Source: Paenibacillus sophorae
Lineage (GTDB): Bacteria; Bacillota; Bacilli; Paenibacillales; Paenibacillaceae
Direction: 5' to 3'
Assembly: GCF_018966525.1 (NCBI RefSeq)
Contig: NZ_CP076607.1
Span: 5,580,001-5,644,000 of the forward strand
DNA length: 64,000 nucleotides
This document shows, piece by piece, positions 23,956-32,295 of the stretch (positions within the stretch are counted from its first letter, which is position 1; each line of letters opens with the position of its first letter). The position numbers were made by a program, and so were the translations under genes. The notes beneath the pieces were generated by a model. It did not search any database, was not told where the DNA came from, and saw only the letters and a list, made by a program, of their open reading frames with translations.

Positions 23956-24726
23956 TCAATACGTCGAATTGGACATAATCTGTTTCAGCTTCTCGGTAGC
24001 CCGTTTCTGAATTCGCGATACGCTCATCTGAGATACACCCAGCTTCTGGGCGATAGCCCGCTGAGACTGCCCTTCCTGGAATGCCAGCAGCAGCACCTTC
24101 TGCTCCTGCTCCTTCAATTGTCCAAGCGCCTGCTGAAGGTCCATGCGCCGCTCTACGGTATCATAGTCGTTCGCATCCGAGCTGATCAGTTCGCCCAGCG
24201 TGGCGCCGGTCTCTTCCTGAGACAGCGGGGAATCCAGCGATACGTAATGGTAACATTCCCTTCCGGCAAGAACTTCCACCGCTTCCTCCACAGACAGATC
24301 AAGGTAACGCGCGATTTCGCCCACATCGGGTGAACGCTCCAGCTTGACGGTCAGTTCGTCAATCGCCTGCTGGACCAATGCGCCTTTTTCTTTGATGCGT
24401 CTGGGAACCTGTATGTACCAGGATTTATCGCGGAGAAAATTCTTCATATGCCCGATCATGCTCTTCATGGCATAGGGCTCAAAAGGAATACCAAGGCTGA
24501 TATCGTATTGCTGCAGGAGGCGGATCAGAGCCATCTGACCGACCTGATAGAGGTCTTCATAAAGATCGGGGCGGTTGCGGGCAATCTTTCCTGCGGCCAT
24601 CTTGACCATCGGTTCGTATCTATGAATCAAAGTGGTGGCGATGTCATTATCTTTGGTCTGCTGATATTCCCAAATAAGAGAGACGGATTCGTCCAAGGAC
24701 TCTGGGGGAGTCACTCTTTCATTCAT
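23956..24726 (-). CDS. sigB: RNA polymerase sigma factor of the SigB/SigF/SigG family
   Basis: This 256-residue sigma-70 family group 3 factor has region 2 (YEDLYQVGQMALIRLLQQYD, then FEPYAMKSMIGHMKNFLRD), region 3 (SWYIQVPRRIKEKG onward) and region 4 (LKEQEQKVLLLAFQEGQSQR with AQKLGVSQMSVSRIQK). The rsbV-rsbW-sigB order is that of the general stress sigma factor in Bacillus. Its ATG overlaps the rsbW stop by four bases, matching the need to keep sigma factor and anti-sigma factor in balance. Confidence 0.92.
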   Translation of the reverse strand: MNERVTPPESLDESVSLIWEYQQTKDNDIATTLIHRYEPMVKMAAGKIARNRPDLYEDLYQVGQMALIRLLQQYDISLGIPFEPYAMKSMIGHMKNFLRDKSWYIQVPRRIKEKGALVQQAIDELTVKLERSPDVGEIARYLDLSVEEAVEVLAGRECYHYVSLDSPLSQEETGATLGELISSDANDYDTVERRMDLQQALGQLKEQEQKVLLLAFQEGQSQRAIAQKLGVSQMSVSRIQKRATEKLKQIMSNSTY

Positions 24727-25175
24727 ACTCTCTCCTCGCTGAGATGAAGCTTTTTAGTCAAAGTTACGACTGTCCCCTTCCCGGATTCGCTTATGACGTT
24801 AACCTCATCCATAAGCGCCTGCATCAGATAGAAGCCGAGCCCCCCGACTTGAACATCGCTTAGTTCCTTGTCATGCAGGGCCATGCGCTCTCCAGATGCT
24901 TTCACTTTGTCAAAGCTCTCCCCCTCGTCTTTGACGGTGATCGACAGGGCGTCCGCACTTACTTCAAAGATGACATCGACTAATCCATCCTCCTGCTCAT
25001 AGGCGTAAAGAACTGAATTGTTACAGGCCTCGGAAACCGCTACTTTCATATCTTCTATATCTTCGTACGAAAAGCCCATCTTCGAGGCAATTCCGTATAA
25101 ATTGAGTCTGACAATATCGACATATTCTGCACTGGCAGGCAACTGGATTATCACTTTTTGTATATCATCACTCAT
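24723..25175 (-). CDS. rsbW: Anti-sigma-B factor / serine-protein kinase RsbW
   Basis: This 150-residue GHKL-type kinase has the N box VAVSEACNNSVLYAY (about residues 46-60), the G1 region TVKDEGESFD and the G2 region GGLGFYLMQALMDEV. RsbW binds SigB in unstressed cells and phosphorylates RsbV. It is placed between rsbV (19 bases upstream) and sigB (overlapping). Confidence 0.93.
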   Translation of the reverse strand: MSDDIQKVIIQLPASAEYVDIVRLNLYGIASKMGFSYEDIEDMKVAVSEACNNSVLYAYEQEDGLVDVIFEVSADALSITVKDEGESFDKVKASGERMALHDKELSDVQVGGLGFYLMQALMDEVNVISESGKGTVVTLTKKLHLSEERV

Positions 25176-25193
25176 TCTTTGTTCGGTCCTTTC

Positions 25194-25532
25194 CTAGTGG
25201 GAATTCTCTTGGGAGGCAAAAAATTTGGCGATACCGGTCATATCAAACAGCTTCTGTATTTGCGGCGGAACTTCCTCCACGGTGAATTTAACATTCATTC
25301 CGTGTCTTGCCTTGAGGATCGACAGGAGAATTCCAATTCCCGTGCTGTCGATATATTTCAATTCTTTCATGTTAATGGCCAGATCTAGCCCAGTATCCCC
25401 CACAAGCGGCTCCATCACCAACCGAAAATCGGCAGCGACCGACAAATCGAGTTCGCCTCTCAAGTAGACTGTGCAAACGCCAGCCTCGGTTTTTGTCGTT
25501 GCATGAAACTTTTCGCTCTTATGTGTATTCAT
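25194..25532 (-). CDS. rsbV: Anti-anti-sigma factor RsbV
   Basis: This 112-residue STAS-domain protein has the conserved phosphorylation site in YIDSTGIGILLSIL (Ser63). In its dephosphorylated form it binds RsbW and frees SigB. ATG 25532 follows AGGAGA eight bases upstream; the longer frame to 25595 lacks a site and would overlap the promoter. It is the first gene of the rsbV-rsbW-sigB operon, preceded by a SigB-type promoter. Confidence 0.93.
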   Translation of the reverse strand: MNTHKSEKFHATTKTEAGVCTVYLRGELDLSVAADFRLVMEPLVGDTGLDLAINMKELKYIDSTGIGILLSILKARHGMNVKFTVEEVPPQIQKLFDMTGIAKFFASQENSH

Positions 25533-25567
25533 AGAAAATCTCTCCTGATTGATGTTTTCTTTACCAA

Positions 25568-25593
25568 TAACCCTAAAGACATGCCCATGAAAC
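25568..25593 (-). promoter_or_regulatory. SigB-type promoter of rsbV-rsbW-sigB
   Basis: On the minus strand GTTTCA (25588-25593) and GGGTTA (25568-25573) are 14 bases apart, close to the SigB consensus GTTTAA-N12-14-GGGTAT. It lies about 36 bases before the rsbV start, as in B. subtilis, where SigB autoregulates this operon. Confidence 0.65.
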
Positions 25594-25629
25594 AAAAAAA
25601 TCGGACTTCATGCTCTGGAAATTACTAGG

Positions 25630-27300
25630 TTATGCGGGATTGACCGTGGTATCACGGCCGTGGTACAGACTTGCCCCACAGGAATAACGGGATAAAATTT
25701 GCCCGATGCTGCTCAGCTTAAGCGGCTTGCTGATATAACCGTTCATGCCTGCGGCCTGGCAGCGGCTCTGAATATCGTCTACGACGCCAGCTGTCATGGC
25801 GATAATGACGGGAGACCGAAGATCGTGCCTTCTCCCCTCGCGAATCTCTTGCGCGGCCTTCAGGCCGTCCATTTCAGGCATTTGAAGATCCATAAAGATA
25901 AGCTCGTAAGGGCAGGACAGAGCCATGTCCACGGCCTGCCGTCCATTCTCGGCTATATCCGCCGCGATCCCCAGCTTCTCCAGCATGCTGGCTATCAGCC
26001 TTTGGTTAATGGGATGCTCGTCCACAACAAGCACCTTATATCTGCCTTCTTTGCAACGTGAGGACCCGGTTCCCTTCTCCTGATGGCCACTTCCGCCTGA
26101 ATCCTCCTCCGGCAGCCCCACGGTAATGGTAAATATGAAGGCGGCGCCTTTCTTCTCCATGGATTCCACCCGAATATCGCCTCCCATCATACCCACCAGC
26201 GATTTGCAAATGGCCAGCCCAAGCCCGGTGCCGCCGTACTTTCGGGCCATCGATGAATCGAGCTGGGAGAACGGCTGGAACAGACGGTCGCGCTTTTCCG
26301 GGGATATACCGATGCCGGTGTCCTTGACCATAAATTCCACAACGATTTGATTGTCTCTTCTCTCCGTGCCTGTGACGACCAAGTATACCCCGCCGCGGCT
26401 TGTGAACTTGATCGCATTGGATACGAGATTCATCAGCACCTGGCGAAGCCGGGCCATGTCCCCGTACAACAGATTTGGCAGAGTATGGTCAATAAAATAG
26501 GCCAATTCGAGATTCTTTTTGCCCGCTTCAACCGAGAACAGGCTGAACACTTCCTGTATGCAGCTGCGCAGCTCGAACAGCTGGATTTCCACTTCCATTT
26601 TACCGGATTCCATCTTGGTGTAATCCAGAATATCGTTAATGACGGTGACGAGAGTGTCCGTGCTTCTGCGGATAACATCCGCGTATTCCTGCTGCTCCGG
26701 CGTGAGCGCCGTTTCCATAAGCAGGTCGATCATCCCCACGACCCCGTTCATCGGCGTGCGTATTTCATGGCTCATCATCGCCAAAAATGCAGTCTTTGCC
26801 TTAGCGGCGCTCTCTGCATCTTCCTTCGCTTTGAGCAGTTCCTTGCCCATCCGCTCCAATTCCTGCGTCTTCTGCTGAAGAAGCATCGATTGGTTCTGGT
26901 GCTTCTTATTAGTCAAGAACATATCGACAAAGCCTTCAATTTTTGATTTCAGAATCTGCGGAATAAGCGGTTTGTCCATATAGTCGATGGCGCCGGCGGA
27001 ATATCCGGCAAACAACTGCTCCGCTTCCTTGCTGCCCGCCGAAATAAAAATGATCGGAATATCCTTCGTCTTGTCCCGGGCCTTAATCAGCTTGGCTGTC
27101 TCAATTCCATCCATTCCCGGCATCTGAACATCAAGGACGATGACAGCAAATTCGTGGCTTGTTAGGAGGCTTAGGGCCTCTTCGCCGGAATTTGCTTTAA
27201 TGAATTTGTATTTCTTGCTCTCGAGCACCGCCTCAAGCGCCAGCAAGTTTTCGGGACGATCGTCTACCAGCAGAATGTGAATCGGTTCTTGACCCACCAT
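25630..27300 (-). CDS. Soluble hybrid histidine kinase (REC-HisKA-HATPase-REC)
   Basis: This 556-residue protein has no membrane segment. An N-terminal receiver domain (residues about 7-122, phospho-acceptor Asp57 in VIVLDVQMPG) is followed by a coiled coil (about 130-170). Then come HisKA with MSHEIRTPMNG (about 175-240), HATPase_c (LMNLVSNAIKFT, KDTGIGIS, YGGTGLGLAI) and a second receiver domain (about 420-540, with IFMDLQMPEMDG). It is close to the CheR and REC-PP2C genes and to rsbV. The likely job is relaying a signal to the REC-PP2C phosphatase, like RsbK of the B. cereus group, but the sensory part differs. Confidence 0.9.
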   Translation of the reverse strand: MVGQEPIHILLVDDRPENLLALEAVLESKKYKFIKANSGEEALSLLTSHEFAVIVLDVQMPGMDGIETAKLIKARDKTKDIPIIFISAGSKEAEQLFAGYSAGAIDYMDKPLIPQILKSKIEGFVDMFLTNKKHQNQSMLLQQKTQELERMGKELLKAKEDAESAAKAKTAFLAMMSHEIRTPMNGVVGMIDLLMETALTPEQQEYADVIRRSTDTLVTVINDILDYTKMESGKMEVEIQLFELRSCIQEVFSLFSVEAGKKNLELAYFIDHTLPNLLYGDMARLRQVLMNLVSNAIKFTSRGGVYLVVTGTERRDNQIVVEFMVKDTGIGISPEKRDRLFQPFSQLDSSMARKYGGTGLGLAICKSLVGMMGGDIRVESMEKKGAAFIFTITVGLPEEDSGGSGHQEKGTGSSRCKEGRYKVLVVDEHPINQRLIASMLEKLGIAADIAENGRQAVDMALSCPYELIFMDLQMPEMDGLKAAQEIREGRRHDLRSPVIIAMTAGVVDDIQSRCQAAGMNGYISKPLKLSSIGQILSRYSCGASLYHGRDTTVNPA

Positions 27301-27318
27301 AGGCCCCTCCTAGACACA

Positions 27319-28188
27319 TCATTTGATTTTACGATAGATCTTTTCCACTCTGTCCAGCGGCTCGTAACTGTCACTGTACCTTGTGAAATGAATGGACTCT
27401 TTGGCTCCGAGAACAAGCAATCCGAATCGGCTGAGGCTCTCGAAAAACAGGCTGTGGACATGCTCTCGAAGCTCATCGTTAAAGTAAATCATTACATTCC
27501 GGCAAAATATAACATTGAACTCGTTGAATGAAGTATCGGTCGCCAGGTTATGTTCGGCAAAAGTAATGTTTTTGCGTAAGGCAGGCTGAAAGATGACCGA
27601 ATTATACTTCGCTGTATAATATTCCGAAAAGGCGCGCTTACCGCCCGCCTCCATGTGGTTTTGGCTATACTGTTGCATTTTACTGATTTCGTATACGCCT
27701 TCCTTGGCCTGCTGAAGCGATCTGTTGTTTATATCGGTGGCGTAAATACGCGCTTTGTCGTACAAGCCCTCCTCCTTCAGCAGAATCGCCATGGAGTATA
27801 CCTCTTCGCCCGTAGAGCAGCCGGCATGCCAGATTCGGATATACGGGTAGTTCCTCAGAAGAGGAACGGCCTTCTGGCGGAAAGTCAGGAACATGTCGGG
27901 GTCCCGGAACATCTCCGTGACCGGTACGGAAAGGCTGTAAATAAGACGTTCGAAGCAGGCCCTGTCATGAAGCACCTTCTCCTGCAGCGCGGATATGCTG
28001 GAAAGGTTCTCCCCATGAACACGATGCCAGATCCGTCTCCTCAGGGAAGGCAGTGAATAATTTCGGAAATCATATCCGTATAGGCGATAAATACCGCAGA
28101 GCAGAAGCTCGATTTCGATATTTTCCAGCTCGTTCTTATCGGTTCCTGCAAGGGGCTGCTCATCGCTTCCTCGTTCTGTTGTTGTCAT
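27319..28188 (-). CDS. CheR-type protein-glutamate methyltransferase (RsbM-like)
   Basis: This 289-residue protein has the CheR N-terminal helical domain (residues about 15-85) and the SAM-binding domain. Motifs include RIWHAGCSTGEEVYSMAILL, YATDINNRSLQQAKEGVY and VIFCRNVMIYF. No chemotaxis receptor is encoded in the window. In the B. cereus group a CheR-like protein, RsbM, methylates the kinase RsbK and holds down SigB activity. Its place between the kinase and the phosphatase suggests the same role. ATG 28188 follows AAGGGAG; the frame extends to 28224. Confidence 0.9.
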   Translation of the reverse strand: MTTTERGSDEQPLAGTDKNELENIEIELLLCGIYRLYGYDFRNYSLPSLRRRIWHRVHGENLSSISALQEKVLHDRACFERLIYSLSVPVTEMFRDPDMFLTFRQKAVPLLRNYPYIRIWHAGCSTGEEVYSMAILLKEEGLYDKARIYATDINNRSLQQAKEGVYEISKMQQYSQNHMEAGGKRAFSEYYTAKYNSVIFQPALRKNITFAEHNLATDTSFNEFNVIFCRNVMIYFNDELREHVHSLFFESLSRFGLLVLGAKESIHFTRYSDSYEPLDRVEKIYRKIK

Positions 28189-28288
28189 TGATTCCGGCTC
28201 CCTTGCGATGCCGTCTTCCGGCAAACGGCTGATTATTCTGCCTGTAAGAATATTACCCCAAATCCGGAATTACGAATACAAGCATTCG

Positions 28289-29455
28289 TTATTGCTTTCC
28301 CCTTCTCAGTGAAATCCACACCAGACACTTGTCGTCATCACGCTCACCCGGAGCCTTGTCATCAAAAAAAGCGGCCTTCATCGGCTCTTCCCGCCACTCA
28401 TGCTCCCCCGTAAGCTCGCGGATCAGGAATTCCAGCTGTTCCTGCTGGTCCCCATCCACCATCTCCAGCAGCCCGTCGGTATACATCGCCAAATGGCCTT
28501 CCTGTTCATAAGTGAGCGTTTGAGGCGAAGCCTCGATTCGGTCGAACACCCCCACCGGATGGCAGTTGCTCTCCAGCAACACCGGTTCGGCGGCGTCGCC
28601 TTCGAAGAACAGCGCAGGGGGATGACCCGCATTCACATAGTCAATACGCTGTAATTTGGTATCAATCACAAGATAAATGGCTGTAAAATAGTATTGTACA
28701 AGCTGCTTTTCGATATAGAGCTGGTTGAAGCGCCGGTTCAGTTCCTGGATGACTTTCTCCGGCTCGACGTAAGTCGTGACCGTGTCCTTGAGTACGGAAG
28801 CGATGAACATACAGAACAGGGAAGATGAAATGCCGTGTCCCATCATATCCAGCAAAATGACCCCATACCGCCCGTCTCCCAGCGCGTACCAGGCGTATAA
28901 ATCCCCGGCCAGCTCAAATGAAGGCTGATAAATGGCATGCACTTCGAACAGCTCTTCTCTCAGCGGCAGGCTGAGCACTGCATTCTGCACCAGCGCCGCA
29001 AGCTTCAGCTCATACTGAATGCGCTGATCCCTTTCCTTATGCCAATCCTTCTCGGCCTTTAGCCGCAGAGCCAAGCGGATTCTCGCCATCAGCTCGACCT
29101 TGTTGATCGGCTTGGTTACATAATCGACCGCGCCGGCATCCAGCGCTTCCGCCAATTTCTTGGAGTCGCCGACGGCGGTTACCATGATAATTGGAATATC
29201 CTTCAAATTCGCGTACCGCTGCACGATCCGGCAGGCCTCGATACCGTCCATTTCGGGCATCATCATATCGAGGAGAATAAGATCGACATCGGGATGCTTG
29301 GGCCTAAGTTCGGTATTCTCGCCGCCAACCCCGAGCAGCTCCAGCATTTCAATAGCGGAAGCCGCTGTAATCACATTGCGATACGCCTCTTTTTTTAGGA
29401 TTTCACGGATGATGATAATATTGGTAGGATTGTCGTCAACAATTAGAATTTTCAT
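28289..29455 (-). CDS. Response regulator with PP2C/SpoIIE phosphatase domain (RsbY/RsbU-like)
   Basis: This 388-residue protein has a receiver domain in residues 1-125 (Asp63 in LLDMMMPEMDG, Lys in DYVTKPINK). A helical linker with AEKDWHKERDQRIQ follows, then a PP2C-type serine phosphatase domain (about 170-385). The metal-binding aspartates are in FELAGDLYAWY, VILLDMMGHGISSSL and AMYTDGLLEM. It should dephosphorylate RsbV when its receiver is phosphorylated, switching on SigB. ATG 29455 follows GAGGTGAAGTA. It is the first gene of the putative signalling cluster. Confidence 0.92.
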   Translation of the reverse strand: MKILIVDDNPTNIIIIREILKKEAYRNVITAASAIEMLELLGVGGENTELRPKHPDVDLILLDMMMPEMDGIEACRIVQRYANLKDIPIIMVTAVGDSKKLAEALDAGAVDYVTKPINKVELMARIRLALRLKAEKDWHKERDQRIQYELKLAALVQNAVLSLPLREELFEVHAIYQPSFELAGDLYAWYALGDGRYGVILLDMMGHGISSSLFCMFIASVLKDTVTTYVEPEKVIQELNRRFNQLYIEKQLVQYYFTAIYLVIDTKLQRIDYVNAGHPPALFFEGDAAEPVLLESNCHPVGVFDRIEASPQTLTYEQEGHLAMYTDGLLEMVDGDQQEQLEFLIRELTGEHEWREEPMKAAFFDDKAPGERDDDKCLVWISLRRGKQ

Positions 29456-29608
29456 TACTTCACCTCGCAATCTCATAATTCGACTGAAAAATCCAAAATG
29501 CGCATAATGTTATCATACGATATTTAGCCGGGTATTTTCCATCCGCAACATTTGCAGGCATCGCCTTTTCTTTCCTTAGATAGACAAAAAGACACTTTTC
29601 CATTAAAA

Positions 29609-29642
29609 GTAACCCCCAGTCCACAGTGGAGCTGGAGGTTAC
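29609..29642 (-). terminator. Terminator of the DUF948 gene
   Basis: An 11-bp stem with one mismatch (GTAACCCCCAG with CTGGAGGTTAC) is followed on the minus strand by CTTTT. It lies 63 bases after the stop codon at 29705. Confidence 0.7.
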
Positions 29643-29704
29643 GTTATTGGACTGTTAATCCTTCCATGCTTCCTGAAAGGATTTCTCATCAGGATGCAAG
29701 GGCG

Positions 29705-30229
29705 CTACTTCCGGTATCTTTGCCAAAGACCGGCGGCGACGTCGACACCTTTCAGGACGGCGTCCAATCTCCCCTTCTTGCTGTTTACCGCATTGTAGGA
29801 ATTTATCGTCCGCTCCTCAGCGGGGGTCACCTTTGCGTTGTTAATCGATACAAGCTCCGCTTTCTCTTTCAGCTCCCGGTTTTTGCGGAATCTCTCAATG
29901 ACCGTTACCGATACCTGTTTCATGGTCAGCGTCAGTTCGCTGAGCACCTCGCCCAGATTCTGGACCGAGTCCATAATAGGATCGATTTTCTCTATTTTGC
30001 CCTGCACATCCGCCGTAATCTTGTTGGCGTGTCTTACCGTTGTTTTTACTTCATAAGTAAGCTCATCGACCGTCTTCTGTACCTCCTGAAGCGTCTGGCT
30101 CACTTTGTCGAGAGAATCCTTGGCGGAATTCAGAGTCTTAATCAGAAAGAATACGAGAACTGCGAATGCGACAGCCATAAGCGCCACGCTGAGACTAATG
30201 ATCATGGGTATAAACTCCTTCCGATTCAT
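29705..30229 (-). CDS. DUF948 (YtxG-like) general stress protein
   Basis: This 174-residue protein has one N-terminal membrane helix (residues about 9-31) and then a long coiled coil with LDKVSQTLQEVQKTVDEL and ITADVQGKIEKIDPIMD. That is the DUF948 pattern of B. subtilis YtxG. A SigB-type promoter (30268-30293) precedes it. In B. subtilis ytxG and ytxH share one SigB-controlled operon. Here the two homologues flank the sigB gene cluster on opposite sides. Function: probably envelope-associated stress tolerance. Confidence 0.88.
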   Translation of the reverse strand: MNRKEFIPMIISLSVALMAVAFAVLVFFLIKTLNSAKDSLDKVSQTLQEVQKTVDELTYEVKTTVRHANKITADVQGKIEKIDPIMDSVQNLGEVLSELTLTMKQVSVTVIERFRKNRELKEKAELVSINNAKVTPAEERTINSYNAVNSKKGRLDAVLKGVDVAAGLWQRYRK

Positions 30230-30267
30230 AATATTATCGGCCTCAAGTCTGCCTTAATATTGCATAG

Positions 30268-30293
30268 TTACCCCTAGGGTCTACAGCCGAAAC
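30268..30293 (-). promoter_or_regulatory. SigB-type promoter of the DUF948 gene
   Basis: On the minus strand GTTTCG (30288-30293), a 14-base spacer and GGGTAA (30268-30273) reproduce the SigB consensus. Spacing is the same as at rsbV. The start codon follows about 38 bases downstream. Confidence 0.7.
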
Positions 30294-30387
30294 AACCGTT
30301 CGGCGAGGCGTCTGCCGCAGGGGCGGTCATTGTAATTGTATGATCGCATGCTGAAAAAAAGGGCATAGGGCGGCTCGGCAAACTAAA

Positions 30388-30455
30388 ATAAGCTGAAGCA
30401 AGTCCCGGGTGCCCTCCCTCGCAAAGGGAGGATTCCCGGGCTTATTTCAGCTTCA
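30388..30455 (-). terminator. Long imperfect hairpin at the end of the DUF2140-like gene
   Basis: Nested complementary segments (AGCTGAA with TTCAGCT; CCCGGG with CCCGGG; CTCCCT with AGGGAG) make a long stem that includes the last codons of the 30442-31059 gene. No clear T tract follows, so it may act in transcript stability rather than termination. Confidence 0.45.
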
Positions 30456-31059
30456 TCAGCAGACGAAGCAAATCTCCCCAGTCTACGGCAAATGAGACGC
30501 GCACACCGCTCTCCAGCAGTTCAATCTTGTGGACCTCTACCATAAACGGCATATGATCCCGTAAGCGGACCGATATCGGCGGAATGGATAGTATGCCTTT
30601 TGGCACCTTCCGGTTCCGGATCGATGTATAGTCGTGACGCAGCCTAATCGTTCCTCCCGAATCCGGCGAAACCTCCATAATCATGCCGACTTCCGCACCG
30701 AACGGCACCGGACCGGCCTGCCCGTTAATATCCGCAGTCAGCCGGTCTCCGCTCTGCCGGAACCGGGCTCCGGTAATCCGGACAAGGGATGAAGGATGCT
30801 CGGACAGATAGTCGTTCAGCCCTTTTTTGCACAGGTTGTTCAGCTCGTCTTCGGTCAGCGTCAGCACGGGGCTTCTGTCTTTTGCCATTTGGAGCAGCTT
30901 TGGTTCAAGATCCACCTGGTCATAAGACATATCCAGCTTATTCACCGGTGCGGCGTACCAGGCGGCGGCTACTCCCGCGAGGAGCAGGAACAGTACAACT
31001 CCGGCGAGCGTCCGGAAAAGGATTTTGCCCGGCGCTCTTTTTTTATTAGAATGAGGCAT
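30442..31059 (-). CDS. Membrane-anchored DUF2140-like protein
   Basis: This 205-residue protein has a basic N-terminus (NKKRAPGK), one membrane helix (residues about 15-34) and an extracellular domain of about 165 residues. The pattern VLTLTEDELNNLCKKGLNDYL, then beta strands, resembles YpmS/DUF2140 proteins of Bacillota, whose role is unknown. It seems monocistronic. Membrane topology is supported by the sequence; the family name is a moderate-confidence match. Confidence 0.75.
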   Translation of the reverse strand: MPHSNKKRAPGKILFRTLAGVVLFLLLAGVAAAWYAAPVNKLDMSYDQVDLEPKLLQMAKDRSPVLTLTEDELNNLCKKGLNDYLSEHPSSLVRITGARFRQSGDRLTADINGQAGPVPFGAEVGMIMEVSPDSGGTIRLRHDYTSIRNRKVPKGILSIPPISVRLRDHMPFMVEVHKIELLESGVRVSFAVDWGDLLRLLMKLK

Positions 31060-31193
31060 ATTTTCTCTTCCCTTCGTTGTCCTGCAACGATTCTGCTCTA
31101 ACTATCTCTAGTATACCGCAGTGCTGCGCCTTGTCATGACAGGTCGAGATAAAATCCCCCGGTTTGGATACCGGATTGTCCGGCCCGCAGCGC

Positions 31194-31239
31194 AAAAAGG
31201 GCATCCCCATTAGCACCCGCCGATGGAAACACCCTTTTT
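31194..31239 (-). terminator. Terminator of the NlpC/P60 gene
   Basis: Stem arms 31194-31201 and 31232-31239 (AAAAAGGG / CCCTTTTT) with an inner CCAT/ATGG pairing precede a T run on the minus strand. It is about 65 bases past the stop codon at 31302. Confidence 0.65.
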
Positions 31240-31301
31240 TCATGTATTGCACCCGTCACAAACTGTACTGCTGTCGCTTCCGCACTAGGCAAGCTGTATT
31301 A

Positions 31302-32111
31302 TCAGTGGATAACCGGACCTCCGAAGAGGAACCGCTTGGTCCAAGAAGCGCTTAATTTATCCACTCTCACGCCCCCGGAAGATACGGAATACGTGTGCAG
31401 GATCTGTCCGTCTCCCAAATATAGAGCGACATGCGTAATCGTCTCCGCCGACTTGTCAATCCCGGCATAAGCAGCGGCTGAGCTTCCTTTGTAGCTCATA
31501 AAGAACATCAGATCGCCCCGCTTGAGACCCGATATATCCGTTACGGCGGAACTATTCTCCCTGACCCATCTCCCCTGCTGTCTGGAATCGGCCGGCAGCT
31601 TGATATTCGCCGCTTCGAGATAAATCTGCCGGACAAAATCCGAGCAATCAAAGGTGGAGGTGTCGCTGCGGCTTGATCCGAATTCATAAGGCGTACCGAG
31701 ATAGGACATCCCTCTTCCAATGACCGACTCGATACTCGCTGCCGCAGGAGCAGGCGGTAAAGGCTGCGGAACCGCTCCGGCAGCCATCAGAGCAATATAC
31801 TTGTCCTGAGAGCTGCAATAGCCGATTTCTCCGTCCTTGTTGCGGACCTTATAGAAATAAGCATTCGTCTTTTCCAGAATCAGTACCTTCTCCCCTTCTT
31901 TCAAATAGGAGAGTACCATGCTGCCTACGGAAGGCGCGCTGCGGAGCCGGACCGTTGACTGAATGACGGCCGATTGCGAGGCGGGACTGGACAGAACAGC
32001 GGCCGAATTCTCAGCCGCATGGGCAGGCTGAGCCCCGAGCCCGCCTGAAGAAGCGTAAACTGCGGTTGATAATAATAACGCGGCAAGTAGCTGCTTGGTT
32101 AATTGGTTCAT
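31302..32111 (-). CDS. Secreted NlpC/P60 (C40) peptidase with SH3 domain
   Basis: This 269-residue protein has a signal peptide (residues about 1-33, ending at QPAHA) and a bacterial SH3b domain (about 50-112: STVRLRSAPSVGSMVLSYLK). The C-terminal NlpC/P60 domain has its catalytic cysteine in TFDCSDFVRQIYL and histidine in ETITHVALYLGDG. Such enzymes cut the gamma-D-Glu-to-diamino acid bond in peptidoglycan. The protein is exported. It is the only gene of its unit, with a clear TATAAT-like element upstream but a poor -35. Confidence 0.92.
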   Translation of the reverse strand: MNQLTKQLLAALLLSTAVYASSGGLGAQPAHAAENSAAVLSSPASQSAVIQSTVRLRSAPSVGSMVLSYLKEGEKVLILEKTNAYFYKVRNKDGEIGYCSSQDKYIALMAAGAVPQPLPPAPAAASIESVIGRGMSYLGTPYEFGSSRSDTSTFDCSDFVRQIYLEAANIKLPADSRQQGRWVRENSSAVTDISGLKRGDLMFFMSYKGSSAAAYAGIDKSAETITHVALYLGDGQILHTYSVSSGGVRVDKLSASWTKRFLFGGPVIH

Positions 32112-32295
32112 ACCGTTCCCCCGAATGGATATGATCAGAAATCAACAAAGGTGGCGCCGCCGTTATTGTTTTCTGCAATCATTATAGGCTCACCCGGATA
32201 TGGGAACATGCACCAAATTTCACAATTCGGCATGCCAATTCATGGAAAAGTACAGGTCTATAGTCTTTATTTCTACTTGGATTTGGTGAGAATTG

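Noticed and set aside
30796..31101. + strand frames opposite the DUF2140-like gene
   Set aside because: No ribosome site, no domain, and the minus strand protein has a clear membrane anchor and folded domain.
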